Below, in pieces: positions 1 to 9,703 of a stretch of 64,000 nt of DNA (positions are counted from its first letter, which is position 1; each line of letters opens with the position of its first letter). The stretch covers positions 4,340,001-4,404,000 of the forward strand of contig NZ_JAJHIZ010000003.1 in NCBI RefSeq assembly GCF_021538615.1. Direction: 5' to 3'. The translations under genes and the position numbers were made by a program. The notes below the pieces were generated by a model, which ran no database searches, was not told the DNA's origin, and saw only the letters and a list, made by a program, of their open reading frames with translations. The DNA comes from Niabella agricola. GTDB taxonomy: Bacteria > Bacteroidota > Bacteroidia > Chitinophagales > Chitinophagaceae.

Positions 1-41
1 GGCAACTCTAATTTGTACTTCATCTTTAAGCTAATTTAACT

Positions 42-2987
42 GTGAGCAAAAAAGGTTATTATCTCATTATTGCGCTATCCTCTTTGTGTTTGGCATGTAC
101 CGCAGGGTATAGCTATGGCCAGGAGCATCCGGAAGATTCTTTGTCGGTAGCTGATAGCAGTTTGGCAACAGGCCCATCCGATTCTGCAAACTGGAGCGCT
201 GCCTATAAAACCGGCATGCTGCCATTAAAGTATTTTAAAAACCAGCCCTATGTTTCGGTACAGCAATTGGTGAAAGGGAACGTTGCAGGCGTATATGTGC
301 AGGAGCCATCCGGGGAGCCGGGCACCGAGCAGTATATGTTTGTCCGTGGACTACAGGCACCCCTTTTATCCAAAAAAGACCTGTATGCACAGCAACCCAC
401 CGTATTTGTAAACGGTATTCCTATGATACCGGATAACAACCTGGTATTTGATATACAGGTTACCGATTTTACCCGTATTGGACCGGCTACCAATTTCCTG
501 TCCACCTTAGATAGCAGGAACATAGAAAGCATTAAAGTATTAAAAGATCCCGCAGATCTGGCCAAACTGGGCCCCATTGCGGCAAATGGCGCTATTTGGA
601 TTACAACAAAGGATACTAAAAAAGGAAGTAACGAATCGTTTGCAAGCACTTATTTCGGATTTGCATCTAATGAGCGCGTAACACCGGTGAACGCAGCATA
701 TGAAACGGCCTGGAGAAAGCCCTTCTATGACAAGTATGCCTCTTCCGAAAATTTGCGCGTAATCCCCACCTACCTGAGAGATGTGGCCGATGGAAACTAT
801 TACGGTCCCGCCAACTGGACGGATTTGTATTACCGGCCGGTGCCCGTCTATTCGGCAAGCGCCGGTATGTTATTGGGTAAGCACCCGCGGGCGAATGTTG
901 CCCTCTCTGTTAATCATACTTCAGACGGATCTGGGCAGGATGATGCACAACTGAAAAGATCCGGTTTCTCGGCCCGCACGAGCTTAAAACCATTTAACTG
1001 GATGACGTTTACAGCGCTGTTTAATGGAACGCATTTAGATCGCCGTCGCAACAGAAGCTTCAGGGACCGTCTTTCCGAAGTACGCTATACGCCTTCGTTA
1101 AGCAGCCCTTTGGCGCCTAATAAGCAGGCGTACCAGCAATACCTGGATATCTTCTCTGCCGCAAGCAAAGAGCCGCTTGATGACAACCAGGTGAATGCAT
1201 TACAGGCAATGGCGGAAATCAACGCCACTATCGCCCGCAGCCTGAGGTTTATTTCAACCTTCAATATCGATTATAATGAAAATAGCCGGGATGCTTTTTG
1301 GCCGCGGATTTTATTGGAAAAAAACAACTTTACATCCAACTACTTCGGGTATAACCAGCGGATACTTATCAGCAATGCGCTTCGTTATACCTACCAGCTC
1401 AATGAAGACAGCCGTTTTATAATTGAGGCCGGCCAGTCTTATCAGTCGGATGTTCAAAAATATGATTATGGATACGGGTATAATACACCGAATGATAACA
1501 TTAAGGTGCGCCCCATCGACATCGATCCCAACAAAATCAACGAGCAGCCATTTCAATATTTTCTTGTTGCCAGCGACAAGCAGCGGATTGGACTGAGCGC
1601 CCTGTATGGAAGCCTGAATTTTTCATACAAAAAGACGCTCGATGTTACCGCTATCGTTCGCCGGGATGGAGGATCATTCATTCAACCCGATAAGCGATGG
1701 ATTACATCACCCACGTTGAGCGCATCCTGGAACCTTAAGGAGGCCTTGCTACAAGAGCAGGCAACCATCAGCAATTTTATTGTAAAAGCATCTTACGGCG
1801 TTATTGGTATGCCCTATTCAACCGATTTTTACAGCCAGGGCCCCATTTACGTATCTACCGGTATAAGCTGGCCGAGAGATCCCGTAATTCCGTCCTATAT
1901 GGGCTCTGGTGTAGCGAGCAGGCCTTATTCCCGGGGATGGGTGAGCTATGGGGTTGAATGGCAAAAGGCACATAAGGCAAGCCTCGGCATGAACATTGGT
2001 GTTCTGAACAACCGGATAAACCTTGGATTGGAGGTTTATAATAACGATAATAAGGACCTGTTGCTGTTAATGCCGGCTCCGAGAGAAACCGGATACTCGG
2101 GCGTTTATAAAAACGGTATGGCCGTTAATAACCGAGGTATTGATGCAACGATAGAAGCCGCTCTTTTAACAAATCCACGATCGCTAAACTGGGTATCTGC
2201 AGTTAACGTCAATTTTAACAAGAATAAACTCACGGCTCTTCCCGATGGAAGGCAATCAGTGGTTATCGGTAACCGGTTACTCAAGGTGGGGCAGCCCATC
2301 GACGCTTACTGGTTACTTCAGAACCAGGGGATCTATAATAACCAATCCGAAATACCGGTAAAAGATGGTAGCGTTCAAACGTACAATGGGATCGCGCTCA
2401 GCCCCGGAGATCCTAAGTGGAAAGATAACGGCGATAACATAATTGATGAGCAGGATAAGATGTTAACGGGGCATTCATTACCGGTGGTATCCGGAGGCTT
2501 TATCAACGATTTTTCCTATAAGCAATTTTCGCTAAGCATCAACCTGTTTTTTGCTGCGGGTCAAAAGCTGCTGAACCAGGAAATTTCAAACCGGTTGAAT
2601 TTTGCAAATAACGACAACAGTAATGACCTGTCAACCGTAAAGGAAATTACCTATTGGCAAAAAAACTTTAACCCTTCCGATTATCCCTTATACAATCCCT
2701 GGAGCAATGTGGATCCGTTTCAGTCCGGGCAGGATTTATTTCTTCAAAATGCCTCTTTCCTGAAGCTTCGGGCGGTAACATTAAGTTATCGTTTTGGCAA
2801 CGGAAACGGTCACCGGAAGGTGTTTGAGAATTTAGAAGTATATCTCTCGGGTACCAACCTGTTTACGGTTTCACCCTTTAAAAACGGCGATCCCGAGCTT
2901 GTGAACTACCAGGGCTATTATACCGGGTATGCGCAACGGCTGCCGCGTACAATTACACTCGGTGCAAGAGTGTCTTTTAAACATTAA
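42..2987 (+). CDS. SusC/RagA-family TonB-dependent outer-membrane receptor, short N-terminus
   Basis: This is an outer-membrane beta-barrel that would import glycan or other ligands together with the SusD-like lipoprotein encoded next. The protein (981 aa) has a signal peptide ending near YSYGQ, a plug domain (about residues 60-190, with FVRG, VFVNGIP and IESIKVLKDP followed by GAIWITTK) and a long C-terminal barrel ending in GARVSFKH. The start is GTG at 42. A stop codon lies in frame at 27-29 and no earlier start exists in between, so this start is forced and gives a good signal peptide. Oddly, it lacks both the N-terminal carboxypeptidase-like beta-sandwich and the DEVVVVGYG-type TonB-box segment found in the other three SusC proteins of this window. 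The promoter lies at or beyond the window edge. The SusC family call is secure; the substrate is unknown. Confidence 0.9.
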   Translation: MSKKGYYLIIALSSLCLACTAGYSYGQEHPEDSLSVADSSLATGPSDSANWSAAYKTGMLPLKYFKNQPYVSVQQLVKGNVAGVYVQEPSGEPGTEQYMFVRGLQAPLLSKKDLYAQQPTVFVNGIPMIPDNNLVFDIQVTDFTRIGPATNFLSTLDSRNIESIKVLKDPADLAKLGPIAANGAIWITTKDTKKGSNESFASTYFGFASNERVTPVNAAYETAWRKPFYDKYASSENLRVIPTYLRDVADGNYYGPANWTDLYYRPVPVYSASAGMLLGKHPRANVALSVNHTSDGSGQDDAQLKRSGFSARTSLKPFNWMTFTALFNGTHLDRRRNRSFRDRLSEVRYTPSLSSPLAPNKQAYQQYLDIFSAASKEPLDDNQVNALQAMAEINATIARSLRFISTFNIDYNENSRDAFWPRILLEKNNFTSNYFGYNQRILISNALRYTYQLNEDSRFIIEAGQSYQSDVQKYDYGYGYNTPNDNIKVRPIDIDPNKINEQPFQYFLVASDKQRIGLSALYGSLNFSYKKTLDVTAIVRRDGGSFIQPDKRWITSPTLSASWNLKEALLQEQATISNFIVKASYGVIGMPYSTDFYSQGPIYVSTGISWPRDPVIPSYMGSGVASRPYSRGWVSYGVEWQKAHKASLGMNIGVLNNRINLGLEVYNNDNKDLLLLMPAPRETGYSGVYKNGMAVNNRGIDATIEAALLTNPRSLNWVSAVNVNFNKNKLTALPDGRQSVVIGNRLLKVGQPIDAYWLLQNQGIYNNQSEIPVKDGSVQTYNGIALSPGDPKWKDNGDNIIDEQDKMLTGHSLPVVSGGFINDFSYKQFSLSINLFFAAGQKLLNQEISNRLNFANNDNSNDLSTVKEITYWQKNFNPSDYPLYNPWSNVDPFQSGQDLFLQNASFLKLRAVTLSYRFGNGNGHRKVFENLEVYLSGTNLFTVSPFKNGDPELVNYQGYYTGYAQRLPRTITLGARVSFKH

Positions 2988-3015
2988 AATGGTAGATCCA
3001 TCAAATAGCAATCTT

Positions 3016-4608
3016 ATGTATAAAAAGTTTTCAACAAACCGTTTTACGAAAATTGCATTTATAGGTTTTTTTCTGGCGCTCACTTTATCGTGTAATAAAA
3101 AGCTCAATATCGAGTCGCAACATTTATACGGTGAAACAGTTGCCTGGGATTCTTACGATGATATTAACAGTAATTTCTTTGGTGTGTATAGCCTGTTCCG
3201 AACTGCATTGGCAACCAACAATAATTATTTGTTGTGGGGTGAGCTTCGCAGCGGCGATTTCGTATCAAGCGCCCGCGCAGATCTGAAAGCAGTTATAGAC
3301 GGGCAGTTGAATACACAGTTTCCGCTATTAGAGGAAATGAAAGACTGGCGCAGGTTTTATGCTGTGATTAACGCCATTAATTTATACATAGAGCGTTCGG
3401 GTGAGGCAATGGTTGATACCCGTTACACAAGGGTTATGAACAACCTTGATATTGCGCATATGCGCTGCCTGCGTGCATGGGCGTATTTTATGATGGTGCG
3501 TATCTGGGGTGACATCCCCTTTATTACCAGTTCATTTGACGGAGCATTTCCTCAAATTCCACGAACAGATCAACGGAAGATCCTTGAATTTTGTGAGGCA
3601 GAAGTATTAAAAGCCGTAGATTTCTTACCTTATATATATGGCGGATCAGATCCCCTGCAAACGGGCAGTTTTCATTTGCAGAATTCCGATCAGTTTCGGA
3701 CTATGCTTTTTGGCAGATTAGCGGCCTATGGGCTGCTGGCTCATATTGCAGCATGGCAGGGTCACTATGCCGATGCAGAAGTATATGCACAGTTTGTGAT
3801 CGACCGCAGAAGCAGCGGCCAGTTGGATTATGCTACAACCGGACAACTTACGGCATCCAACGGGGTTTTTTATGACCGAGGAGCTGAAAACGGCGGTCCG
3901 CGGGTATTGATGGGTTTTCCCTTATCCTGGCAGTTCGGGGAGTCCGGAACCAGTGGAGACGGGCATATCGAGAGCTGGACAATGGCAGCTCCCTTTACCT
4001 CCAAGTCCATTCCGGATCTTTATGTTCCGGCGGATGTCATTACGGCGGTATTTACCAGTCCCCTGGATCAGCGGTTCCGGTTCGACACGGTGCGGACCTC
4101 TGTAGTGGACAGCACTCTCAGAATCGTTACTGCCGGAGAGTACTTTAAAAATTTCTTTTCATCCACGCCCATTTTCAGCAAGATAAAAGTGTTCAATAAT
4201 GGAAGAAGTAACGCAGACGGATCTGTTTCCTTTGCCGTATACAGCTCCAATATCACCTTTTCACGACTGGATGAAATCCGGCTTTTAAAAGCGGAAGCCA
4301 GCGCCGCCATCGGCAATACCAACGGGGCAATAGCCTCGCTGAACGAGCAGTTGATCAGCAGGGGTGCCAATACCTATTCGGCTACGAAAGACGGCGATAT
4401 TCTGGAGGCCATTTTTAAGGAACGCAGAAGAGAGCTCATCGGTGAGGCCTGGCGATGGTATGATCAGGTACGGTATTATAAGTTAAGACGTAATAATGCA
4501 GGGTTTAATAAGCTTATTGATGAAGGAGGAATCTATTGCCCGGTTTCAAAAGCGGTGCTTGCCAGCAACCCTTCCATTCAACAGTATCCTTATTGGGCCA
4601 ATAAATAG
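3016..4608 (+). CDS. SusD/RagB-family nutrient-binding outer-membrane lipoprotein
   Basis: This is the surface lipoprotein partner that caps the SusC barrel and binds the ligand. The start at ATG 3016 gives a clean lipoprotein signal (lipobox LTLSC, Cys26), 28 bp after the SusC stop. An in-frame ATG at 2989 is possible but would add an unlikely polar extension. The N-terminal half carries the TPR-like repeats of the family (HMRCLRAWAYFMMVRIWGDIP near residues 150-175). The C-terminal part carries the SusD signature RRRELIGEAWRWYDQVRYY. The length of about 530 aa is normal. It is translationally close to the upstream SusC and the downstream FAS1 gene and presumably shares their operon. The ligand cannot be told from sequence. 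Confidence 0.9.
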   Translation: MYKKFSTNRFTKIAFIGFFLALTLSCNKKLNIESQHLYGETVAWDSYDDINSNFFGVYSLFRTALATNNNYLLWGELRSGDFVSSARADLKAVIDGQLNTQFPLLEEMKDWRRFYAVINAINLYIERSGEAMVDTRYTRVMNNLDIAHMRCLRAWAYFMMVRIWGDIPFITSSFDGAFPQIPRTDQRKILEFCEAEVLKAVDFLPYIYGGSDPLQTGSFHLQNSDQFRTMLFGRLAAYGLLAHIAAWQGHYADAEVYAQFVIDRRSSGQLDYATTGQLTASNGVFYDRGAENGGPRVLMGFPLSWQFGESGTSGDGHIESWTMAAPFTSKSIPDLYVPADVITAVFTSPLDQRFRFDTVRTSVVDSTLRIVTAGEYFKNFFSSTPIFSKIKVFNNGRSNADGSVSFAVYSSNITFSRLDEIRLLKAEASAAIGNTNGAIASLNEQLISRGANTYSATKDGDILEAIFKERRRELIGEAWRWYDQVRYYKLRRNNAGFNKLIDEGGIYCPVSKAVLASNPSIQQYPYWANK

Positions 4609-4631
4609 TTGCGTTAATCTGTAAACGAAAA

Positions 4632-5330
4632 ATGGTTATGAAAAATCTGAAGCGATATCAAATAACAACTTTCAGCTTATTAATGCTACTGATCATCCTC
4701 CTTGCGGGCGCCGGTTGCAGCAAGAACGCAGACGGGCCGTATTATACAGCTACGCATAGTACTACATTCAATGGCAATATTTATGCATATTTACAACAGC
4801 AGCCCGCAGGACATTTTGACTCGCTCCTGCTGGTGCTCGACAGGGTGCCTTCCATCAAAGATTCACTACAACATCAAAACGACATTTCTTTTTTTGCGAT
4901 CGACAATTCCAGTTTTGCCACAGCACTTAAGGGACTCAACCAGGTGCGGGCGCTTCAGAATAAGCCGTCCCTCTCCCTGTCTACCATCGATCAGAAACAC
5001 CTGGACACTCTGTTGAGCAGATATGTGCTTACCAAGGCGGTGAACATCGATTCACTGACGCAGTATTTTGAAGGATTGAATTTTCCTTCGCTGCATTACG
5101 GGTATACCATGAAAGTGATCTATAATAAGAAAAGTGCCGGCGGATATGTGCAGGGCGGGCCGTTGGAGCTTTCGTTTGTGGATATCAAAAATTCAATTTT
5201 CAGCAGGTTCTGGGTTACCACATTTACGGTAGTGTCTGGTACTAATGCCACCAATGGTATTGTATTCGATCTTTCGCCCGGGCATGTATTTGGATTTGGC
5301 GAATTTTTGTCAAGATTGTTAAACACCTGA
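4632..5330 (+). CDS. FAS1 (fasciclin)-domain lipoprotein
   Basis: This is a lipoprotein of 232 aa (lipobox LAGAGC, Cys29) with one FAS1 domain. The domain shows the typical opening ISFFAIDNSSF, a middle LLSRYVLTKAVNI corresponding to the family's 'long helix plus YHVL' region, and a closing segment ATNGIVFDLSPG. The family usually has NGxVH in that last segment, so the conserved His is Phe here. FAS1 domains in other organisms act in adhesion and carbohydrate or protein binding. Here the position directly after SusC-SusD suggests an accessory ligand-binding role like that of SusE/SusF, which is inference. An alternative start at 4638 differs by two codons. A paralogue lies at 11296-12036. Confidence 0.75.
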   Translation: MVMKNLKRYQITTFSLLMLLIILLAGAGCSKNADGPYYTATHSTTFNGNIYAYLQQQPAGHFDSLLLVLDRVPSIKDSLQHQNDISFFAIDNSSFATALKGLNQVRALQNKPSLSLSTIDQKHLDTLLSRYVLTKAVNIDSLTQYFEGLNFPSLHYGYTMKVIYNKKSAGGYVQGGPLELSFVDIKNSIFSRFWVTTFTVVSGTNATNGIVFDLSPGHVFGFGEFLSRLLNT

Positions 5331-5379
5331 TCGCAACGCCGACCAGAGACCTTTTAATACATCGATTAAAATATTTGAA

Positions 5380-6411
5380 ATGAGAATAAAGTTTTCGACG
5401 TTGACTTTTTTACTGCTGGTCTGTTCCAGTTGTTTTATAGCATGCGTTAAAAAGTTTGTGCCGGAAGATCGTGTTCAATTCAGCAACGCGAAAGCAATGT
5501 TTAAACAAACAGTGCTGGAGCCTACGCTTGGGAGATCCTTTGTTACGCTTACTTCCGATTTTAATTTTGAAGGATCCACGCAGCCGCTTACGTTTAAAGT
5601 GTTGAACCTGCGAACCTATGATAATAAACCAGCGCCGGAACTGGAAAATGTTTTTGAGGTAAAAAGCTGGAAAGAACTTTATACCGGTAATGAAACCTCC
5701 CTCCAGGAGATAGAAAATAAACGGGTAACTACATCTAACCGGTTGTTTGAAATACGATCGCATTCCGGGCAATTTGTGATGCGGTCTGAAGCCAATTCCA
5801 ATTTAATAAAATGCCAGCCCGATTCAGGATATGTTTTTGATGTGGAGGTGAGCAATGCCGGCGGTTCTAAGTTTATCTCAGGGATGCGGCTGAAGCCCTT
5901 CCGGCAGCTTCCTTACGAGCCCAACAGGTTCGACCGGCTCACCGGCCAGGTGACTTCGGGATCGATCAATCCGGGGCTGGTGAGCAATGTATTTGGTGAA
6001 AGCAGGGGAGGACGGTTAAGTGAAGGGGACGTGAACATTATCTTTTTGAAAACTGGAAACGGCAATTCCCTTACGTTTAAATTTTTAGATACCATCCAAA
6101 AGCCGATCGATCCCCGCAAATTTGATCTTACCAAATGGTCTACGCTGGTGCATGGTTTTGATATGCAGCTTTCCGACACTGCTGTTAAATACAGCGTAGC
6201 CTATCCGATACCCCTGTTAACACAGTACCCCACAAAGTATACCAATTCTGCCGGTACGATGGCGCACACCGAAATCAGCTGGGACCGGATGGGATTCGGA
6301 AACCAGCGCCTGGTAGCGCAGATTCTGTTTGATTTTGCGATCTACGAAAAAGGAGACTGGCAGATTATCTTTTGGTTTAAACGGGATAACCCGCGTTTTA
6401 CAGATGGTTAA
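5380..6411 (+). CDS. Surface lipoprotein, DUF5007-like, unknown function
   Basis: A 343-aa lipoprotein (FIAC lipobox, Cys22, followed by VKKFVPEDR). No catalytic motif is recognisable. The sequence reads as beta-rich sandwich domains (alternating short hydrophobic strands such as SFVTLTSDF, PLTFKVLNL and WQIIFWFKR). The opening after the lipidated Cys (PEDRVQFSNAKAMFKQTVLEPTLGR) resembles what I remember of DUF5007 lipoproteins found beside fasciclin-SusCD genes in Chitinophaga and Pedobacter; that assignment is from memory. The gene sits 49 bp after the FAS1 gene and 71 bp before a second SusC, closing the first half-cassette. It probably acts as an outer-membrane binding protein of the first SusCD complex. 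Confidence 0.65.
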   Translation: MRIKFSTLTFLLLVCSSCFIACVKKFVPEDRVQFSNAKAMFKQTVLEPTLGRSFVTLTSDFNFEGSTQPLTFKVLNLRTYDNKPAPELENVFEVKSWKELYTGNETSLQEIENKRVTTSNRLFEIRSHSGQFVMRSEANSNLIKCQPDSGYVFDVEVSNAGGSKFISGMRLKPFRQLPYEPNRFDRLTGQVTSGSINPGLVSNVFGESRGGRLSEGDVNIIFLKTGNGNSLTFKFLDTIQKPIDPRKFDLTKWSTLVHGFDMQLSDTAVKYSVAYPIPLLTQYPTKYTNSAGTMAHTEISWDRMGFGNQRLVAQILFDFAIYEKGDWQIIFWFKRDNPRFTDG

Positions 6412-6482
6412 TTTGGAAAGGAGAAAAGGCTTAAATATTTGTAAACTTTATTGTTGAGAGATTTATAAGAGAATTTTTGCTT

Positions 6483-9400
6483 ATGCGATACATTTTGTTA
6501 GCAATGCTTTGCTGTTTCGTTTTTTCCGCTACTACGGTTGCTCAAAACAAAGGCAAGTATGAAGGAATGGTTATAGATAAAGCAACCGGCCAACCGGTTC
6601 AGGGTGCTTCTATCGCTCTTGCCGGCGGTGAATCAAAAGTGCTGGGTATTACCGATTCGAGCGGGCATTTTTCGGTTGCTACACCGGAAGGTGCTTCTCT
6701 TACTATTACGCATATATCGTATCAGAATAAAACGGTGAAAGCGGTATTAGGATCGCCTCAAACAATAGAAATGGAGGAGCCGGACGCTAAAAATGTGGAT
6801 GAAATAGTGGTACAGGGCTATAGAAAGGTTTCCAAGGATCGTAACGTAGGATCCACGGTGAAAATCAGCGGTGAGCAGATCAAATACCAGCCTGCAGCCA
6901 GCGTGGAGTCGCTTCTGCAAGGCAGGGTGCCTGGTCTTAACGTGCAAAATATCTCTGGTAGCCCGGGTGTGCGCAGTGTGGTACAGCTCCGGGGCCTGTC
7001 ATCAACCGGTATTATGGGATCGGGAACGGATGCTATTTTAACGCCTACGTCACCCTTGTTTGTAATTGACGGGGTGCCCTTTGATATGAACTCGAACTTT
7101 GAATATGCCAATGCTGCCGGTGGTCAGGGGGCCAGTCCTTTGTCCATTATTCCCCCGGATGATATAGAGGAAATAGAGGTATTGAAAGATGCGGCATCTA
7201 CGGCTTTATGGGGTTCAAGAGGTGCATATGGCGTAATCCTGATCACTACAAAAAGAGGAAAGGGACCCCGGCCCGTTTTTAATTTTTCCACGAACGTGTT
7301 CTATAATTCAGTGCCCCGGCTCAGAGAAGTGATCGGTGGCAGGGGTGAAAGAGACATCCGGTTGCAGCAAATTTTGGCATATGATACTTCTTTTGCCAAC
7401 CGGTTGGGACTGGCGGATATTAACCGGTATCCTTATTACTCCGATAGTTTAAACCGGTTTTACAATAACAGCGTAAACTGGCAGTCGATCTTTAAACGAC
7501 CCACCACCAATTTTACCACGAACCTGAATGTGTCCGGTGGTATGAAGGAATTTAACTATAAGATCAATCTTGGCTATTACCAGGAATACGGGATCCTGCA
7601 AAATACGGGCCTCACCAGGTATAGTATCAGTTCCGGCCTGGGTTATGATAACAAAGTTTTAAATGTAAATTTTAACATCAGCTCCGGGATTACCCGGCAG
7701 CAGGTAGGCTCCGGTTCTGCCTATTCCCAGCGGGGCATAGCCGCAGCAGAAGCGGCGTCTTCATTACTGCCGCCCCCCTCTGCATTTTCCGAAAATGCCA
7801 GTGCGGTAGCCGGGATCGCTGCAAAAAATGACAATAAAGGACTGGTAGTGGCACCAAATCTGGATATCAGGCTTACTGCGCTTAAGGGCCTTGTGCTGCA
7901 CACCCGTTTTAACTATTCTCTGAATTCAAATGTGTATGATAATTTCAAACCATCCCTTATTAACTCCGGGCGGCCGTCGTATATTACCAGCAACCAGAAA
8001 GACAATATGCTGAACCTGTTAAGCGATGTCAACTATGTGAAATCGCTGGTTAAAAATGAAGAAGAAATACATACGTTTAACCTTTACCTGTTTAATGAAA
8101 TTACCAGATCGGTGAGCCGCGGGAATTATTACCTCATCAACAGCGCGGGTAATGACAATTTATATGGCCCCGTTACCTATGATTTTGTAAATACAAGAGA
8201 TGGGGTGGTGAACAATTTATTTGACCGCAGGTCGGTGGGATATGGAGGTGTATTCACCTACGATTATCGGCGACGCTATGTATTGAACTTCCAATACCGT
8301 TCGGAAGGCTCTTCCAACAACGGGCCGAATACCGGGTTTGTTAAAACGCCGAATATTGGTTTTACCTGGAACCTGCACCGGGAAAACTGGTTTAAAAACT
8401 TTAAGTGGGCCAACGAAAGCCGTTTTAGGGTAAGCTATGGAAACACACTGATACCCACCGGCAGCATCTTTGATGTATACGGTAAGCTGGAACCCTATGC
8501 ATTTACCTATGTGGGCAAGCCTACCATTGTGTATAACAGGGATGCGCTCCCCAATGTAGACTTTAAACCCATTACCAATACTACGTTTAACCTGGGCTAT
8601 GATGGCGAGTTTTTTAGAAGCCGGTTATCGCTGGTGTATGATTTTTATTATACATCTATTGATAATGATATTGCTGCAATCGGACTGGCCAATACCACCG
8701 GGTTTGGCTCCATAAAAGTAAACGACCGGTCGCTGGTGAAATATGGTCATGAGCTTGCAGTGACTTATCGGTCGGGCAACCAGGGCGATTTTAGCTGGGA
8801 TATCACCGTAAACGGCGCCTATAATAAAAACTATGTAGCCAAGCTGGAAGGTGGCCTTAGCCAGTTTACCACGGTTTTAAGTGAGAAAGGCATTAACTTC
8901 CCCATCCTGGTAACGGTTGGTGGTAAACCTATTACCACGCTTGCTTATAATACGGTAGGCGTGTACCCCACCGACAAAGATGTAGCGGTAGATCCCGTTA
9001 CCGGCAAACCCGTAAGAGTAGGCAATGTATTTTTGAGGGGTGGGAGCCCCCGGTGGACAGATCTCAATGGAGATTATATAATTGACGTAAATGACCTGAC
9101 GGCCCTGTATGATCCGTTGCCTAAAGTAAACGGGGGTATTTTTCTAAACCTGAGATACAAACAGTGGAGTATTAATGCCGATGTAACGTATACCTTGTTC
9201 AGGGATGTACTCAATACGGCTCTTGCTGACAAATTCCGTACGTTTTACAACCCCATTGGATTTGACCTGTATAAAAGCGGTGCAGCAATACCTATTGACC
9301 AGTACGATTACTGGAAATCGCCGGGAGATGTGGCCCGCTATCCGAACCCCTTTGATTACCGTACCAACGGAACCATTGACCCTTACCGGTACAATCAATC

Positions 9401-9647
9401 CCTGTTCCTGGAAGACGGATCGTACTGGAAATGGAACCGGATCGCGTTAAACTATCTCGTCAAGAACGAACTGCTACGCAGGATCAGGGTTAGCTCTGCG
9501 CGTATTTATGGGGTACTTCAGAATGTGTTTATTATTTCAAAATATTCAGGAGCGAATCCTGAAAACGTTTCCACATTGGGCTTTGATAACCAGGGGGCCT
9601 ATCCCAACCCTAAACGATATTCGATCGGGGTTAATATTTCGTTTTAA
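6483..9647 (+). CDS. SusC/RagA-family TonB-dependent outer-membrane receptor
   Basis: This is the full-length SusC of the second half-cassette (1054 aa from ATG 6483; a TTG two codons upstream is also open but unneeded). Order of parts: signal peptide ending in TTVAQ, carboxypeptidase-regulatory-like beta-sandwich (about residues 25-100, with GMVIDKATGQPVQGASI), TonB-box-like segment VDEIVVQGYR, plug (LLQGRVPGLNVQ, VQLRGLSS, LFVIDGVPFD, IEEIEVLKDAASTALWGSRGAYG), then the barrel ending in SIGVNISF. It would import a ligand captured by the next gene's SusD. It differs from the shorter SusC at 42-2987 by having the complete N-terminus. Confidence 0.93.
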   Translation: MRYILLAMLCCFVFSATTVAQNKGKYEGMVIDKATGQPVQGASIALAGGESKVLGITDSSGHFSVATPEGASLTITHISYQNKTVKAVLGSPQTIEMEEPDAKNVDEIVVQGYRKVSKDRNVGSTVKISGEQIKYQPAASVESLLQGRVPGLNVQNISGSPGVRSVVQLRGLSSTGIMGSGTDAILTPTSPLFVIDGVPFDMNSNFEYANAAGGQGASPLSIIPPDDIEEIEVLKDAASTALWGSRGAYGVILITTKRGKGPRPVFNFSTNVFYNSVPRLREVIGGRGERDIRLQQILAYDTSFANRLGLADINRYPYYSDSLNRFYNNSVNWQSIFKRPTTNFTTNLNVSGGMKEFNYKINLGYYQEYGILQNTGLTRYSISSGLGYDNKVLNVNFNISSGITRQQVGSGSAYSQRGIAAAEAASSLLPPPSAFSENASAVAGIAAKNDNKGLVVAPNLDIRLTALKGLVLHTRFNYSLNSNVYDNFKPSLINSGRPSYITSNQKDNMLNLLSDVNYVKSLVKNEEEIHTFNLYLFNEITRSVSRGNYYLINSAGNDNLYGPVTYDFVNTRDGVVNNLFDRRSVGYGGVFTYDYRRRYVLNFQYRSEGSSNNGPNTGFVKTPNIGFTWNLHRENWFKNFKWANESRFRVSYGNTLIPTGSIFDVYGKLEPYAFTYVGKPTIVYNRDALPNVDFKPITNTTFNLGYDGEFFRSRLSLVYDFYYTSIDNDIAAIGLANTTGFGSIKVNDRSLVKYGHELAVTYRSGNQGDFSWDITVNGAYNKNYVAKLEGGLSQFTTVLSEKGINFPILVTVGGKPITTLAYNTVGVYPTDKDVAVDPVTGKPVRVGNVFLRGGSPRWTDLNGDYIIDVNDLTALYDPLPKVNGGIFLNLRYKQWSINADVTYTLFRDVLNTALADKFRTFYNPIGFDLYKSGAAIPIDQYDYWKSPGDVARYPNPFDYRTNGTIDPYRYNQSLFLEDGSYWKWNRIALNYLVKNELLRRIRVSSARIYGVLQNVFIISKYSGANPENVSTLGFDNQGAYPNPKRYSIGVNISF

Positions 9648-9703
9648 GCAATGAAATGCTTTATAAAATCAGTGATCAAACTATGTATTCAAAAACCGGT
9701 AAG

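Noticed and set aside
6434..6441. AATATTTG before the second SusC as a -7 promoter box
   Set aside because: It has one mismatch to TAnnTTTG and no -33 partner; the gene can be reached by read-through from the first cassette.
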